Shown here piece by piece: positions 1-5,691 of a stretch of 6,274 bases of DNA. How positions within the stretch are numbered: the first letter of the stretch is position 1; each line of letters begins with the position of its first letter. The notes below the pieces were generated by a model. The model was not told the origin of the DNA. It did not search any database and was given only the letters and a program-made list of their open reading frames with translations. Origin of the DNA: an uncultured Bacilli bacterium (GTDB lineage: Bacteria > Bacillota_I > Bacilli_A > RF39 > UBA660); contig CALVXT010000082.1 in assembly GCA_944371545.1 (NCBI GenBank), forward strand, positions 1-6,274, written 5' to 3'. The translations under genes and the position numbers were made by a program.

Positions 1-815
1 GTATGTATATTGAGGGTTTGGAAAGTGTTCTAAAAACGATGAATTTAGAAATTGGAACGCATCATTTGGTTTTGGTATTAGACAAACAAATTTTAGGATA
101 TGTAGAAATTACAATTCCTGAAGATTTTAAAACAGAAACAAATGAAGAAAATACTAATAACGAAAATTCTAATGAAAATAGTTCTTCAAATGAGAATACA
201 TCAAATACGAAAACGGAAACAAAAGTTGAAACAGAAAATATTTCTTATAGTACAGAAGAAATATCTGAAGTAAATATGAAACGTGGCGAGAGAAGAGTTA
301 CCCAAGCTGGTCAAGTTGGTAGAAAAGAAGTTACTTATCGAATTACTTATGATGAAAGTGGTAAAGAAATTTCAAGGGAAAAGATATCAGAAAAAATTGT
401 GGTTAATCCTGTAAATGAGAAAGTATTAGTTGGAAGTAGCGATTACAATATTAATACTGATACTTATTATTTTGTAGGTGGTCATTCTTGTTTGTCTCAA
501 GATTTTGATCTAGAAACTTTAGAATGTAAAGGTGAAAAATATTCTTTTTCTGCTATTAATTTAAAAGGAACTTATTATGCTACTTGTATTGGCAAATTTT
601 ATACATCGACTACTCCGAGTGAATGTGGAGCATATGGAGAAAAAAATTTAGATAATTTGTTTTTATTAAAAGATTATGATAAAGAAAAGTGTTTATTAAT
701 ATCTGATTATAAAGGAGATGAAATGATATTTTATGCAGGTCTTGTCGACTTTTCTCCAGTAAAAATCACTGAAGAATTTTGTGATACTTGGAGATTGGCA
801 TGTGGAAGTTGGTAG
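1..815 (+). CDS. G5-domain surface or exported protein, C-terminal part (5' end cut by window edge)
   Basis: The reading frame is open to the left edge, and only two bases precede the first ATG (position 3), so this is most likely the 3' part of a longer gene; residues are counted from that ATG. Residues 1-40 look like the last strands of a beta-sandwich (GTHHLVLVLD, then GYVEITIPED). Residues 44-80 are a low-complexity Asn/Glu/Ser/Thr linker. Residues about 80-145 form a G5 domain: a Gly-Glu-Arg stretch, then QAGQVGRKEVTYRI and ending in NPVNEKVLVG. G5 domains occur in Gram-positive cell-surface proteins and are thought to bind cell-wall or glycan ligands. Residues 146-270 match no family I recognise and carry seven Cys (163, 175, 195, 208, 230, 260, 267), suggesting an extracellular disulfide-stabilised domain. 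No sorting signal or membrane segment is visible at the C-terminus. The G5 call is firm; the overall function is unknown. Confidence 0.8.
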   Translation, partial: MYIEGLESVLKTMNLEIGTHHLVLVLDKQILGYVEITIPEDFKTETNEENTNNENSNENSSSNENTSNTKTETKVETENISYSTEEISEVNMKRGERRVTQAGQVGRKEVTYRITYDESGKEISREKISEKIVVNPVNEKVLVGSSDYNINTDTYYFVGGHSCLSQDFDLETLECKGEKYSFSAINLKGTYYATCIGKFYTSTTPSECGAYGEKNLDNLFLLKDYDKEKCLLISDYKGDEMIFYAGLVDFSPVKITEEFCDTWRLACGSW

Positions 816-823
816 GTATTTTA

Positions 824-856
824 AAAGAGTGATTTTTCTTCACTCTTTATTTTTTT
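824..856 (+). terminator. Rho-independent terminator of the G5 protein gene
   Basis: An 8-bp perfect stem (AAAGAGTG at 824-831, CACTCTTT at 841-848) encloses a 9-base loop and is followed by ATTTTTTT on the + strand. It starts 9 bases after the G5 gene stop. The right arm is also the last codons of the convergent CcdA-TlpA gene, whose stop lies at the loop edge. Read on the - strand the hairpin is followed only by TAAAATAC, so it would be a weaker terminator in that direction. Confidence 0.75.
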
Positions 857-2027
857 CGATTTCTTCTTTTAATTGTTCGTATTTTAATGCACCGGGAATT
901 TTTTCTTTAATTTCATTATCTTTAATAATAAAAGTATTTGGATAAGATGTTATGAAATAATTTTCAAATGTAGTGTTTTCTTCATCAATTAAAACAGGGA
1001 ACGTATAATTTTTATCTTCTATATATTTTTTTATTTCTTCTTTTGATGCTTTATTTTCTTTTGGACTTACGATAGTTAATATAATTATATCTTTATTTTG
1101 ATATTCTTGATAAAGTTTTTCAATGCTTTCTAATTCTTCTTTACAAATGGAACAAGTCGTTGACCAGAAATTTAAGAAGATGGTTTTGTCTTGATATTTT
1201 TCTAATGTATATTCTTGGTTATTAATATCTTTTAAAGTGAAATTTGGTGCAACTTTTAAATCTATATTATTTCCGGTTCCACAATTTGATAAACCGCTTT
1301 CATTTATAGTACAACTATTTAAAGATTTTTCTGGAATAGAGCTTATGCCGTTGTATAGCAAAATCATTCCAATAACAATTAGAAGTAGGCCGCCGATTTT
1401 TACTAAATTCATTAAAGCTTTTTGATGTTTTTTTAGTAAGTTTAAAGCCTCATTTGTAAAAAGTCCTAATATTAGAAAAGGAATAATGAACCCGATTGCG
1501 TAGAGAAGAACGTAAAGATTACCTATAAGCATGCTTTCTTCACTTCCAGCCATCATAAGGACAGATGATAGAGCAGGACCTACACATGGTGTCCAAGCAA
1601 AACTAAATAAAAAACCTAGAATGAATGCAAATAAAGGATTCATTTTTTTGATATTGATATTTGCATTTATTTTCTTTTCTTTTTGAAGAAATTTAATTTT
1701 AATTATTCCAGTTTGAAATAATCCCATAACAATAATTAAAATGCCACATATGATTAAAAGAATGTATTTAGAATTATTAAAAAAACTACCAATAGCCGTA
1801 AATGAAAGACCTAAGATAAAAAAAGAGGCCGATATTCCTAAGACAAAGAAAAGTGTATGTAAAAGTGTTGTTTTTCTTTTATAAGTAATGGTTCCATCTT
1901 CATTTACTGTTTTAGCACTTCCAGCTAAATAACTCATATATAAAGGAATAATTGGGATAATACATGGTGAGAAAAAAGAAATTAATCCTTCTAAAAATAC
2001 CGTGATAAATCCAAAACTTTCTAACAT
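840..2027 (-). CDS. CcdA-TlpA fusion: membrane thiol-disulfide electron carrier with C-terminal thioredoxin-like domain
   Basis: The 395-residue protein joins two redox modules. Residues 1-230 are a CcdA/DsbD-beta type domain with about six membrane segments (roughly 8-34, 55-82, 87-110, 131-160, 166-192, 205-227). It has the two signature sites SPCIIP (Cys22) and TPCVGP (Cys148), the pair that moves electrons across the membrane. Residues about 257-395 are a TlpA/ResA-like thioredoxin fold: APNFTLKD, then FLNFWSTTCSIC with the active CxxC at 292-295, and the cis-Pro site at Pro363 in SYPNTF. The thioredoxin domain should face outside and keep exported thiols reduced. The extracytoplasmic linker holds two further Cys (239 and 249). 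Family members serve cytochrome c maturation or repair of exported proteins; no cytochrome gene is visible here, so the substrate is unknown. The ATG follows AGGAGGT (2032-2038) at good spacing. It lies 54 bases downstream of the DHHW gene with a candidate promoter between them. Confidence 0.93.
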   Translation of the reverse strand: MLESFGFITVFLEGLISFFSPCIIPIIPLYMSYLAGSAKTVNEDGTITYKRKTTLLHTLFFVLGISASFFILGLSFTAIGSFFNNSKYILLIICGILIIVMGLFQTGIIKIKFLQKEKKINANINIKKMNPLFAFILGFLFSFAWTPCVGPALSSVLMMAGSEESMLIGNLYVLLYAIGFIIPFLILGLFTNEALNLLKKHQKALMNLVKIGGLLLIVIGMILLYNGISSIPEKSLNSCTINESGLSNCGTGNNIDLKVAPNFTLKDINNQEYTLEKYQDKTIFLNFWSTTCSICKEELESIEKLYQEYQNKDIIILTIVSPKENKASKEEIKKYIEDKNYTFPVLIDEENTTFENYFITSYPNTFIIKDNEIKEKIPGALKYEQLKEEIEKNKE

Positions 2028-2050
2028 AGTTACCTCCTAATGCCTTGGGT

Positions 2051-2079
2051 ATTTTATCAAATTTTTTTTATTTTGAAAA
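2051..2079 (-). promoter_or_regulatory. Candidate promoter of the CcdA-TlpA gene
   Basis: On the - strand, TTTTCA (2079-2074, 4/6 to the -35 consensus) is followed by a 17-base spacer and TAAAAT (2056-2051, 5/6 to the -10 consensus). It sits in the 54-base gap after the DHHW gene stop and just before the AGGAGGT ribosome-binding site. No terminator is visible after the DHHW gene, so readthrough from upstream is also possible. The AT-rich background makes chance matches likely. Confidence 0.35.
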
Positions 2080-2081
2080 GC

Positions 2082-3170
2082 TTATTTTAATGCATAGCTA
2101 CTATTAATTACCGGAATACTGTAAAGTAGTAAAATGTCGGCATTTTCTTGCCAGTTGATTTCAGAAACATTTTTTAGATAATTACTTCCGATATAGCGAA
2201 GATCAATTACTGTGATTTTCTTATATTCTGGAATTAATAATGGAATAAGAGAACTTGCAAATGAATCTCTAAAAACGATAAGTTCTTTATGGGAAATTGC
2301 CTTTTCATTTTCAATAAATAATAGAGGAGTTGCACCGCTTAAGAACACGTCATAACCATCTAAATTATTGATATTTTCTTTTTGATAAACTTTTTCTGTT
2401 TTTTGTTTTTCATAATTATATACAGTTGCCTCTTCGATAATATCGTTTGTGTAATAAGTGATTGTTTCTCCTTTAATATTGTTTGGAATTCGCGATTTTA
2501 AAGCACCATAAAATGGATATACTTCTTGTTTGATCCAAGTATAGTTTGTTTCAGGTAAGTTCATTTCTTCTTTTAATTTTTGAACTACATTTTGTAATTC
2601 GGATTGTTTCCAGTGGATGTCTGTTTGATAATAACTTTCTATATTTAATTCTTCAAACAATGAGATATAGGAATAATCTTGAAATTCTGTTTGGATTTGT
2701 GAGACAAGTTCTTCATAATTTAATTTAGGAATTTTAGGGTCATCTACATAATAAATTTTATCTGGAATAATACTGTAGTAAACATTTGAAGATTTGTTAT
2801 ATGTATCCAGAGTCTTTTTTAGAAGTTCAGTAAAATGACTCACTGATTTTTTATCGATGCTTGTGTTTAATTCGTATAAGGAATTTTCTATTTGAATTAC
2901 ATTGTTTTCTTCTTTTTTCTGTAATAGATTTAAAGAAACGGTTCCTTTTAATTTTCTAAATTCTGTTCGAAATGGAAATTGGTCTGTTAAATAATCCGTC
3001 CATTTAGAGAAGTAACTATTATCTAAAATATTTGCTACTGAAAATTTTGGAATTTGTTCTAATTTTCTTCTTTCTTCTTTAGATAGTTCAGCATCTGGTT
3101 TAATTATACCTAAAATGCAAAATACAAACATGGGACCTAAAATACACATAATTGTTAATTTATCTTTCAT
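2082..3170 (-). CDS. DHHW-family (AlgX/AlgJ-like SGNH-fold) extracytoplasmic acetylation partner
   Basis: The 362-residue protein has an N-terminal membrane anchor (about residues 5-23), with the rest expected outside the cell. Family marks in order are: FPFRTEF (65-71), matching the conserved DQFPFR segment; TDIHW (183-187), the DHHW motif; PFYGALKSRIP (219-229); SGATPLLF (278-285); and FRDSFASS (300-307), followed by the VIDLRY strand. By analogy with AlgX and AlgJ, whose catalytic triad is Asp and His of a D-x-H-W motif plus a Ser, the predicted triad is Asp184, His186 and Ser303, all present. Such proteins work with MBOAT acyltransferases to O-acetylate exported polysaccharides. The gene starts 12 bases after the MBOAT gene ends, with its AAGGAG site (3182-3177) directly against that stop codon, so the two are surely co-transcribed and probably translationally coupled. 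The polymer acted on cannot be told from this window. Confidence 0.88.
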   Translation of the reverse strand: MKDKLTIMCILGPMFVFCILGIIKPDAELSKEERRKLEQIPKFSVANILDNSYFSKWTDYLTDQFPFRTEFRKLKGTVSLNLLQKKEENNVIQIENSLYELNTSIDKKSVSHFTELLKKTLDTYNKSSNVYYSIIPDKIYYVDDPKIPKLNYEELVSQIQTEFQDYSYISLFEELNIESYYQTDIHWKQSELQNVVQKLKEEMNLPETNYTWIKQEVYPFYGALKSRIPNNIKGETITYYTNDIIEEATVYNYEKQKTEKVYQKENINNLDGYDVFLSGATPLLFIENEKAISHKELIVFRDSFASSLIPLLIPEYKKITVIDLRYIGSNYLKNVSEINWQENADILLLYSIPVINSSYALK

Positions 3171-3182
3171 ATTTTTCTCCTT

Positions 3183-4574
3183 CTAAAATCTAAAATATAA
3201 AAATGGGTTGTATGAATCGTCGATGATATATCCTGTTATAATGAAAAGTAAAATCATTAAAATCATTGGTTCGGCAATGATTAAAACTTTTTTTCCAGTT
3301 TTGGAATTCGCAATTTTATTGTATAGATTATTTATCCATGGACCCATTCCTATAAAGGCTAGAATTAAAATGATTAAATAATTACTTAAGTAAAAGTTTG
3401 TTTCTACATTAGTGAATGGTAAGGTAAAATTAAATAAATTTTGGAAGAAAAGTCCAATACCTGTTATCGATTCTGTACTAAATATTATAAAGCTAAATAT
3501 AATTAATATAAATGTAGAAATATGGGCAAAGATTTTATGTTTATCAAGAAATTTTTGCCAAACAAATTTTTCTAAAAGTAGAAGAATGGCAAAGTAAAGT
3601 CCCCATAAAACAAAATTCCAACTTGCTCCGTGCCATAATCCAGTTGTTAACCACACGATTAAAATATTTCTAATTTGTTTTTTCTTACCTAAACGATTTC
3701 CACCAAGAGGAATGTAGAGATAATCTCTAAACCATGTGGATAAAGAAATATGCCAACGACGCCAAAAATCCGTTATGCTTTTTGCTGTTAGTGGATAATT
3801 GAAGTTTTCTAAGAAATGAAAACCAAATACTAGGCCAAGACCGATTGCCATATCACTGTATCCGGAAAAGTCATAGTAAATTTGGAATGTATAAGCTAGA
3901 GCTTTTAGCCAAAAGCTTAGGATAGTTGGGGAGCTTAATGTATCTAGACTCGTCGCGAACGCACCTAGAAGATTAGCGATGAGAACTTTTTTTCCTAGTC
4001 CAATAATAAATCTTTTTAATCCAGAAGCAACTAAGGGAATAGTGGTTTTTCGATTTTCCATTTCTTCTGCTACGGTTTCATAACGGACGATTGGACCTGC
4101 TATTAATTGAGGAAATAAAGTTAAATAAGTTGCAAAATCAAAAACATTTTTTGCCGGTTTTATTTCTCCTTTATAAATATCTATTACATAACTTGTCGCT
4201 TGGAAAGTGAAAAAGCTTATACCAATTGGCATGATTATATGTAATAAAGGCAAGTCTGTATTTAATAAATTGTTTATGTTTGTAATAAAGAAATTAAAAT
4301 ATTTGAAATAAAATAATAAACCAAAGTTGATAACTAGGTTAGTTATTAACAAAATCTTTTTCTTTTTAGGATATTCTATAATGAGATTTCCTGCGTAGAA
4401 ATTTAAGAAACAAGAAAAAATTAATACAATAATGTATTTGGATTCACCATAAAAATAAAAAAATAAACTAAAAATTAATAATACTTTATTTCGAAATTTT
4501 GCTGGTATTAGAAAATAACATAATATGCATAATGGTAAAAAGTAATAAAGAAATGAAATACTTGAAAATACCAT
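3183..4574 (-). CDS. MBOAT-family membrane O-acyltransferase (AlgI/DltB/PatA type)
   Basis: This 463-residue polytopic membrane protein has the usual length for bacterial MBOAT enzymes. Clear signatures are MPIGISFFTFQ (115-125), FPQLIAGPIVRY (154-165), YYDFSGYSDMAIG (233-245), FNYPLTAKSITDFWRRWHIS (258-277, including His275) and TGLWHGASW (311-319), where His315 is the expected catalytic histidine. Enzymes of this type take an acyl group, usually acetyl, from a cytoplasmic donor and pass it across the membrane to an extracellular polymer such as alginate, peptidoglycan or a secondary wall polysaccharide. DltB is a relative, but no dltA, dltC or dltD is present here. The partner is a DHHW protein, so the AlgI-like role is the better match. 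The ATG is preceded by AAAGGAGG (4588-4581) at a 6-base spacing. That site lies just downstream of a hairpin terminator-like element, so expression may depend on readthrough from the lipoprotein gene. Polymer and acyl group are inferred, not shown. Confidence 0.93.
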   Translation of the reverse strand: MVFSSISFLYYFLPLCILCYFLIPAKFRNKVLLIFSLFFYFYGESKYIIVLIFSCFLNFYAGNLIIEYPKKKKILLITNLVINFGLLFYFKYFNFFITNINNLLNTDLPLLHIIMPIGISFFTFQATSYVIDIYKGEIKPAKNVFDFATYLTLFPQLIAGPIVRYETVAEEMENRKTTIPLVASGLKRFIIGLGKKVLIANLLGAFATSLDTLSSPTILSFWLKALAYTFQIYYDFSGYSDMAIGLGLVFGFHFLENFNYPLTAKSITDFWRRWHISLSTWFRDYLYIPLGGNRLGKKKQIRNILIVWLTTGLWHGASWNFVLWGLYFAILLLLEKFVWQKFLDKHKIFAHISTFILIIFSFIIFSTESITGIGLFFQNLFNFTLPFTNVETNFYLSNYLIILILAFIGMGPWINNLYNKIANSKTGKKVLIIAEPMILMILLFIITGYIIDDSYNPFLYFRF

Positions 4575-4588
4575 AAAAATCCTCCTTT

Positions 4589-4610
4589 AAAAAAAAGCCT
4601 TAATAGGCTT
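4589..4610 (-). terminator. Attenuator-like hairpin between the lipoprotein and MBOAT genes
   Basis: A perfect 6-bp stem (AAGCCT/AGGCTT, 4610-4605 and 4600-4595 on the - strand) with a 4-base loop is followed directly by six T residues and then the MBOAT ribosome-binding site. The stem begins inside the TAA stop of the lipoprotein gene. It has the form of a short intrinsic terminator. With 34 bases between the genes there is little room for another promoter, so partial readthrough is the likely outcome. Confidence 0.6.
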
Positions 4611-5076
4611 ATGATAATTTGTCAAAGTTTTCTTCTATTTTTGGAGCTAATTCATTTGCCATGATGACAAGAATTAAGTTTCCTTTATTTTTGACAACAA
4701 CATTTTCAGCTGTAACACAAATCCATTTGTTTGGATTGATGTTTTCTTCAATTGTCTTTTTTAGAGCTTCAATATCTTGACCTTCTTTAGCACGTACTAA
4801 GACGATAGAATGAGCGATTGAACCAACCATTGATTCTGATGCTAAAGCACTTTCAAATTCGATATCACTTGTTCCTAAGTAGTTTTCTACATTTTCGCTT
4901 GTGATTTCAATATTTGATAAAGCCATTGGTAGTTCTTCTTCACTAATTCCTTCATATAATTTTGTCATGATATCTTCTAAAGAACCTTCAATGTTTTGTT
5001 CTTTAGTTGTACATCCTGTTAGGAATAAAGCTCCAAGGATAATTAATCCTAAACCAATTTTCTTTAAATGTGTCAT
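4609..5076 (-). CDS. DUF4358-like lipoprotein of unknown function
   Basis: The chosen start gives 155 residues. The ATG at 5076 is preceded by GGAGGT (5089-5084) at 8-base spacing. An ATG 30 bases upstream would add ten charged and polar residues before the signal peptide and lacks a good site. Residues 1-22 are a lipoprotein signal: a positive start (HLKK), a hydrophobic core and the lipobox LTGC with Cys22 as the lipidated residue. The mature part fits the DUF4358 pattern as I know it: an N-terminal stretch ending in a GTSDIEFESALA-like segment, then IVLVRAKEGQDIEALKKTIEE, and a closing KNKGNLILVIMAN strand with a C-terminal helix. The biochemical function of DUF4358 is not known to me. Members often lie beside MBOAT and DHHW genes, as here, so an accessory role in extracellular acyl transfer is inferred. 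The family call rests on pattern memory without a search. Confidence 0.72.
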   Translation of the reverse strand: MTHLKKIGLGLIILGALFLTGCTTKEQNIEGSLEDIMTKLYEGISEEELPMALSNIEITSENVENYLGTSDIEFESALASESMVGSIAHSIVLVRAKEGQDIEALKKTIEENINPNKWICVTAENVVVKNKGNLILVIMANELAPKIEENFDKLS

Positions 5077-5101
5077 TCTTTTTACCTCCGGGCATAAGTG
5101 T

Positions 5102-5129
5102 ATCATGGGGCTATGTTTTTGTCTATCAA
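5102..5129 (-). promoter_or_regulatory. Weak candidate promoter of the lipoprotein gene
   Basis: On the - strand, TTGATA (5129-5124, 5/6 to consensus) is followed by a 16-base spacer and CATGAT (5107-5102, 4/6). Transcription from here would give a 5' leader of about 20-25 bases, ending in the GGAGGT site. The -10 match is poor, and AT-rich sequence further upstream could also supply a promoter. Confidence 0.25.
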
Positions 5130-5270
5130 ATTTTTATATTTAAATAAAGTAGTATTTTAGATTGACAGAGAAGCTTATGTGTTTTTCAGGTTTTAAAGTG
5201 TTAAATGTAAGTTTTTAGGTTTACAAGGTATGTAAAGTGATTTTTTTATAAATAATACTGATAAATAAAG

Positions 5271-5323
5271 ATAAAAAAAATTTTTAAATATTGGTTTACT
5301 TTTTATTTTAATAATGTTAAAAT
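5271..5323 (+). promoter_or_regulatory. rpsF operon promoter with UP-element-like A/T tract
   Basis: TTTACT (5295-5300, 4/6) is followed by a 17-base spacer and TAAAAT (5318-5323, 5/6), with an extended -10 TG at 5315-5316. An A8-T5 tract (5273-5285) lies at about -57 to -45 relative to the expected start near 5330, where UP elements that bind the RNA polymerase alpha subunit are found. Strong promoters of ribosomal operons often have this layout. The transcript would begin at or just before the first leader hairpin. Confidence 0.6.
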
Positions 5324-5330
5324 AACTTTC

Positions 5331-5390
5331 GAGTAAGCAATTACTCCTTGCTTTTTGTGTAATCAAAAAGCCATTAGACCATAAGGAGGT
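5331..5390 (+). promoter_or_regulatory. rpsF leader RNA: competing hairpins over the ribosome-binding site (S6:S18 leader candidate)
   Basis: Three pairings are visible. Hairpin A is GAGTAA/TTACTC (5331-5336, 5341-5346) closed by a GCAA tetraloop. Hairpin B is an 8-bp stem GCTTTTTG/CAAAAAGC (5350-5357, 5364-5371). Helix C pairs CTCCTT (5344-5349) with AAGGAG (5383-5388), which is the rpsF ribosome-binding site. C stacks directly on B on its 5' side and leaves an 11-base bulge (5372-5382) on the 3' side. A and C share bases 5344-5346 and exclude each other. In many bacteria the S6:S18 protein pair binds such an rpsF leader at a helix with a CCG bulge and represses translation. Here the bulge reads ACCA, so the topology fits but the signature is altered. 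The structures were read by eye, without folding energies. Confidence 0.6.
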
Positions 5391-5397
5391 GTAGAAA

Positions 5398-5688
5398 ATG
5401 AACAAATACGAAATCATGTTTATTGTAAAAGCTACTATGGAAAGTGCAGATATTAAAAAATGTGCTGAAAGTTTTAAGTCTTTAATTAGTGATTTAAAAG
5501 GAAAAGTAGTTGAATACAAAGAACTAGGTGAAAAGAAGCTTGCATATCCTATTAAAAAAGAATTAAACGGATATTATTTTGTAATGCAAGTTGAAGCTAA
5601 CAAAGATACGATTCAAGAATTTGATCGTAAAATTCGTCTAGATGAAAATGTTTTAAGACATTTAATCATTCGTCAAGAAGAGGAGTAA
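5398..5688 (+). CDS. rpsF: 30S ribosomal protein S6
   Basis: The 96-residue product has the normal S6 length and runs colinear with the family: N-terminal MNKYEIMFIVK, the central ELGEKKLAYPIKKELNGYYF block (42-61) and the closing DENVLRHLIIR (82-92). S6 folds as a ferredoxin-like domain and binds S18 on the platform of the small ribosomal subunit. The C-terminus ends in acidic Glu residues, which in some bacteria serve as the site of added glutamates. The ATG follows AAGGAGG (5383-5389) at 8-base spacing. This is the first gene of the rpsF-ssb-rpsR operon, and its leader can hide the ribosome-binding site. Confidence 0.98.
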   Translation: MNKYEIMFIVKATMESADIKKCAESFKSLISDLKGKVVEYKELGEKKLAYPIKKELNGYYFVMQVEANKDTIQEFDRKIRLDENVLRHLIIRQEEE

Positions 5689-5691
5689 AAA

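Larger units (their letters stand above)
5077..5397. other. Divergent intergenic region between the lipoprotein gene and rpsF
   Basis: This 321-base non-coding stretch separates the minus-strand block from the rpsF operon. Its right third holds the rpsF promoter and structured leader, and its left end holds the lipoprotein ribosome-binding site and a weak candidate promoter. The part from about 5130 to 5270 is AT-rich. Apart from a loose imperfect direct repeat (GTTTTT-AGGTTT type at 5181 and 5211), I see no gene, convincing RNA or terminator there. Confidence 0.7.

Noticed and set aside
2057..2076. TCAAA/TTTGA inverted repeat after the DHHW gene as a terminator
   Set aside because: A 5-bp stem of mostly A-T pairs with no T-run after it would not form a stable terminator hairpin.
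1237..3597. Short + strand open frames (1237-1425, 2546-2728, 3412-3597)
   Set aside because: All lie antisense inside well-supported genes and show no start signals or family features.
5077..5106. Upstream ATG at 5106 as start of the lipoprotein gene
   Set aside because: It would place ten residues including charged ones before the signal peptide and would have the strong GGAGGT site inside the coding region. The ATG at 5076 has that site at the right spacing.
4901..5143. Open frame of 80 codons on the + strand antisense to the lipoprotein gene
   Set aside because: No ribosome-binding site or recognisable domain; it is the shadow of the signal-peptide-coding strand.
5162..5167. Perfect TTGACA hexamer on the + strand
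   Set aside because: No -10-like hexamer occurs at 16-18 bases downstream; the first candidate is about 23 bases away.
5181..5240. Imperfect direct repeat (GTTTTTCAGGTTT and GTTTTTAGGTTT)
   Set aside because: Only two short copies with mismatches in T-rich sequence; too weak to call an operator or repeat element.
5193..5519. Open frame of 108 codons on the - strand overlapping rpsF
   Set aside because: It runs antisense across the rpsF promoter, leader and 5' coding region, has no family resemblance, and is explained by AT-rich sequence opposite a real gene.
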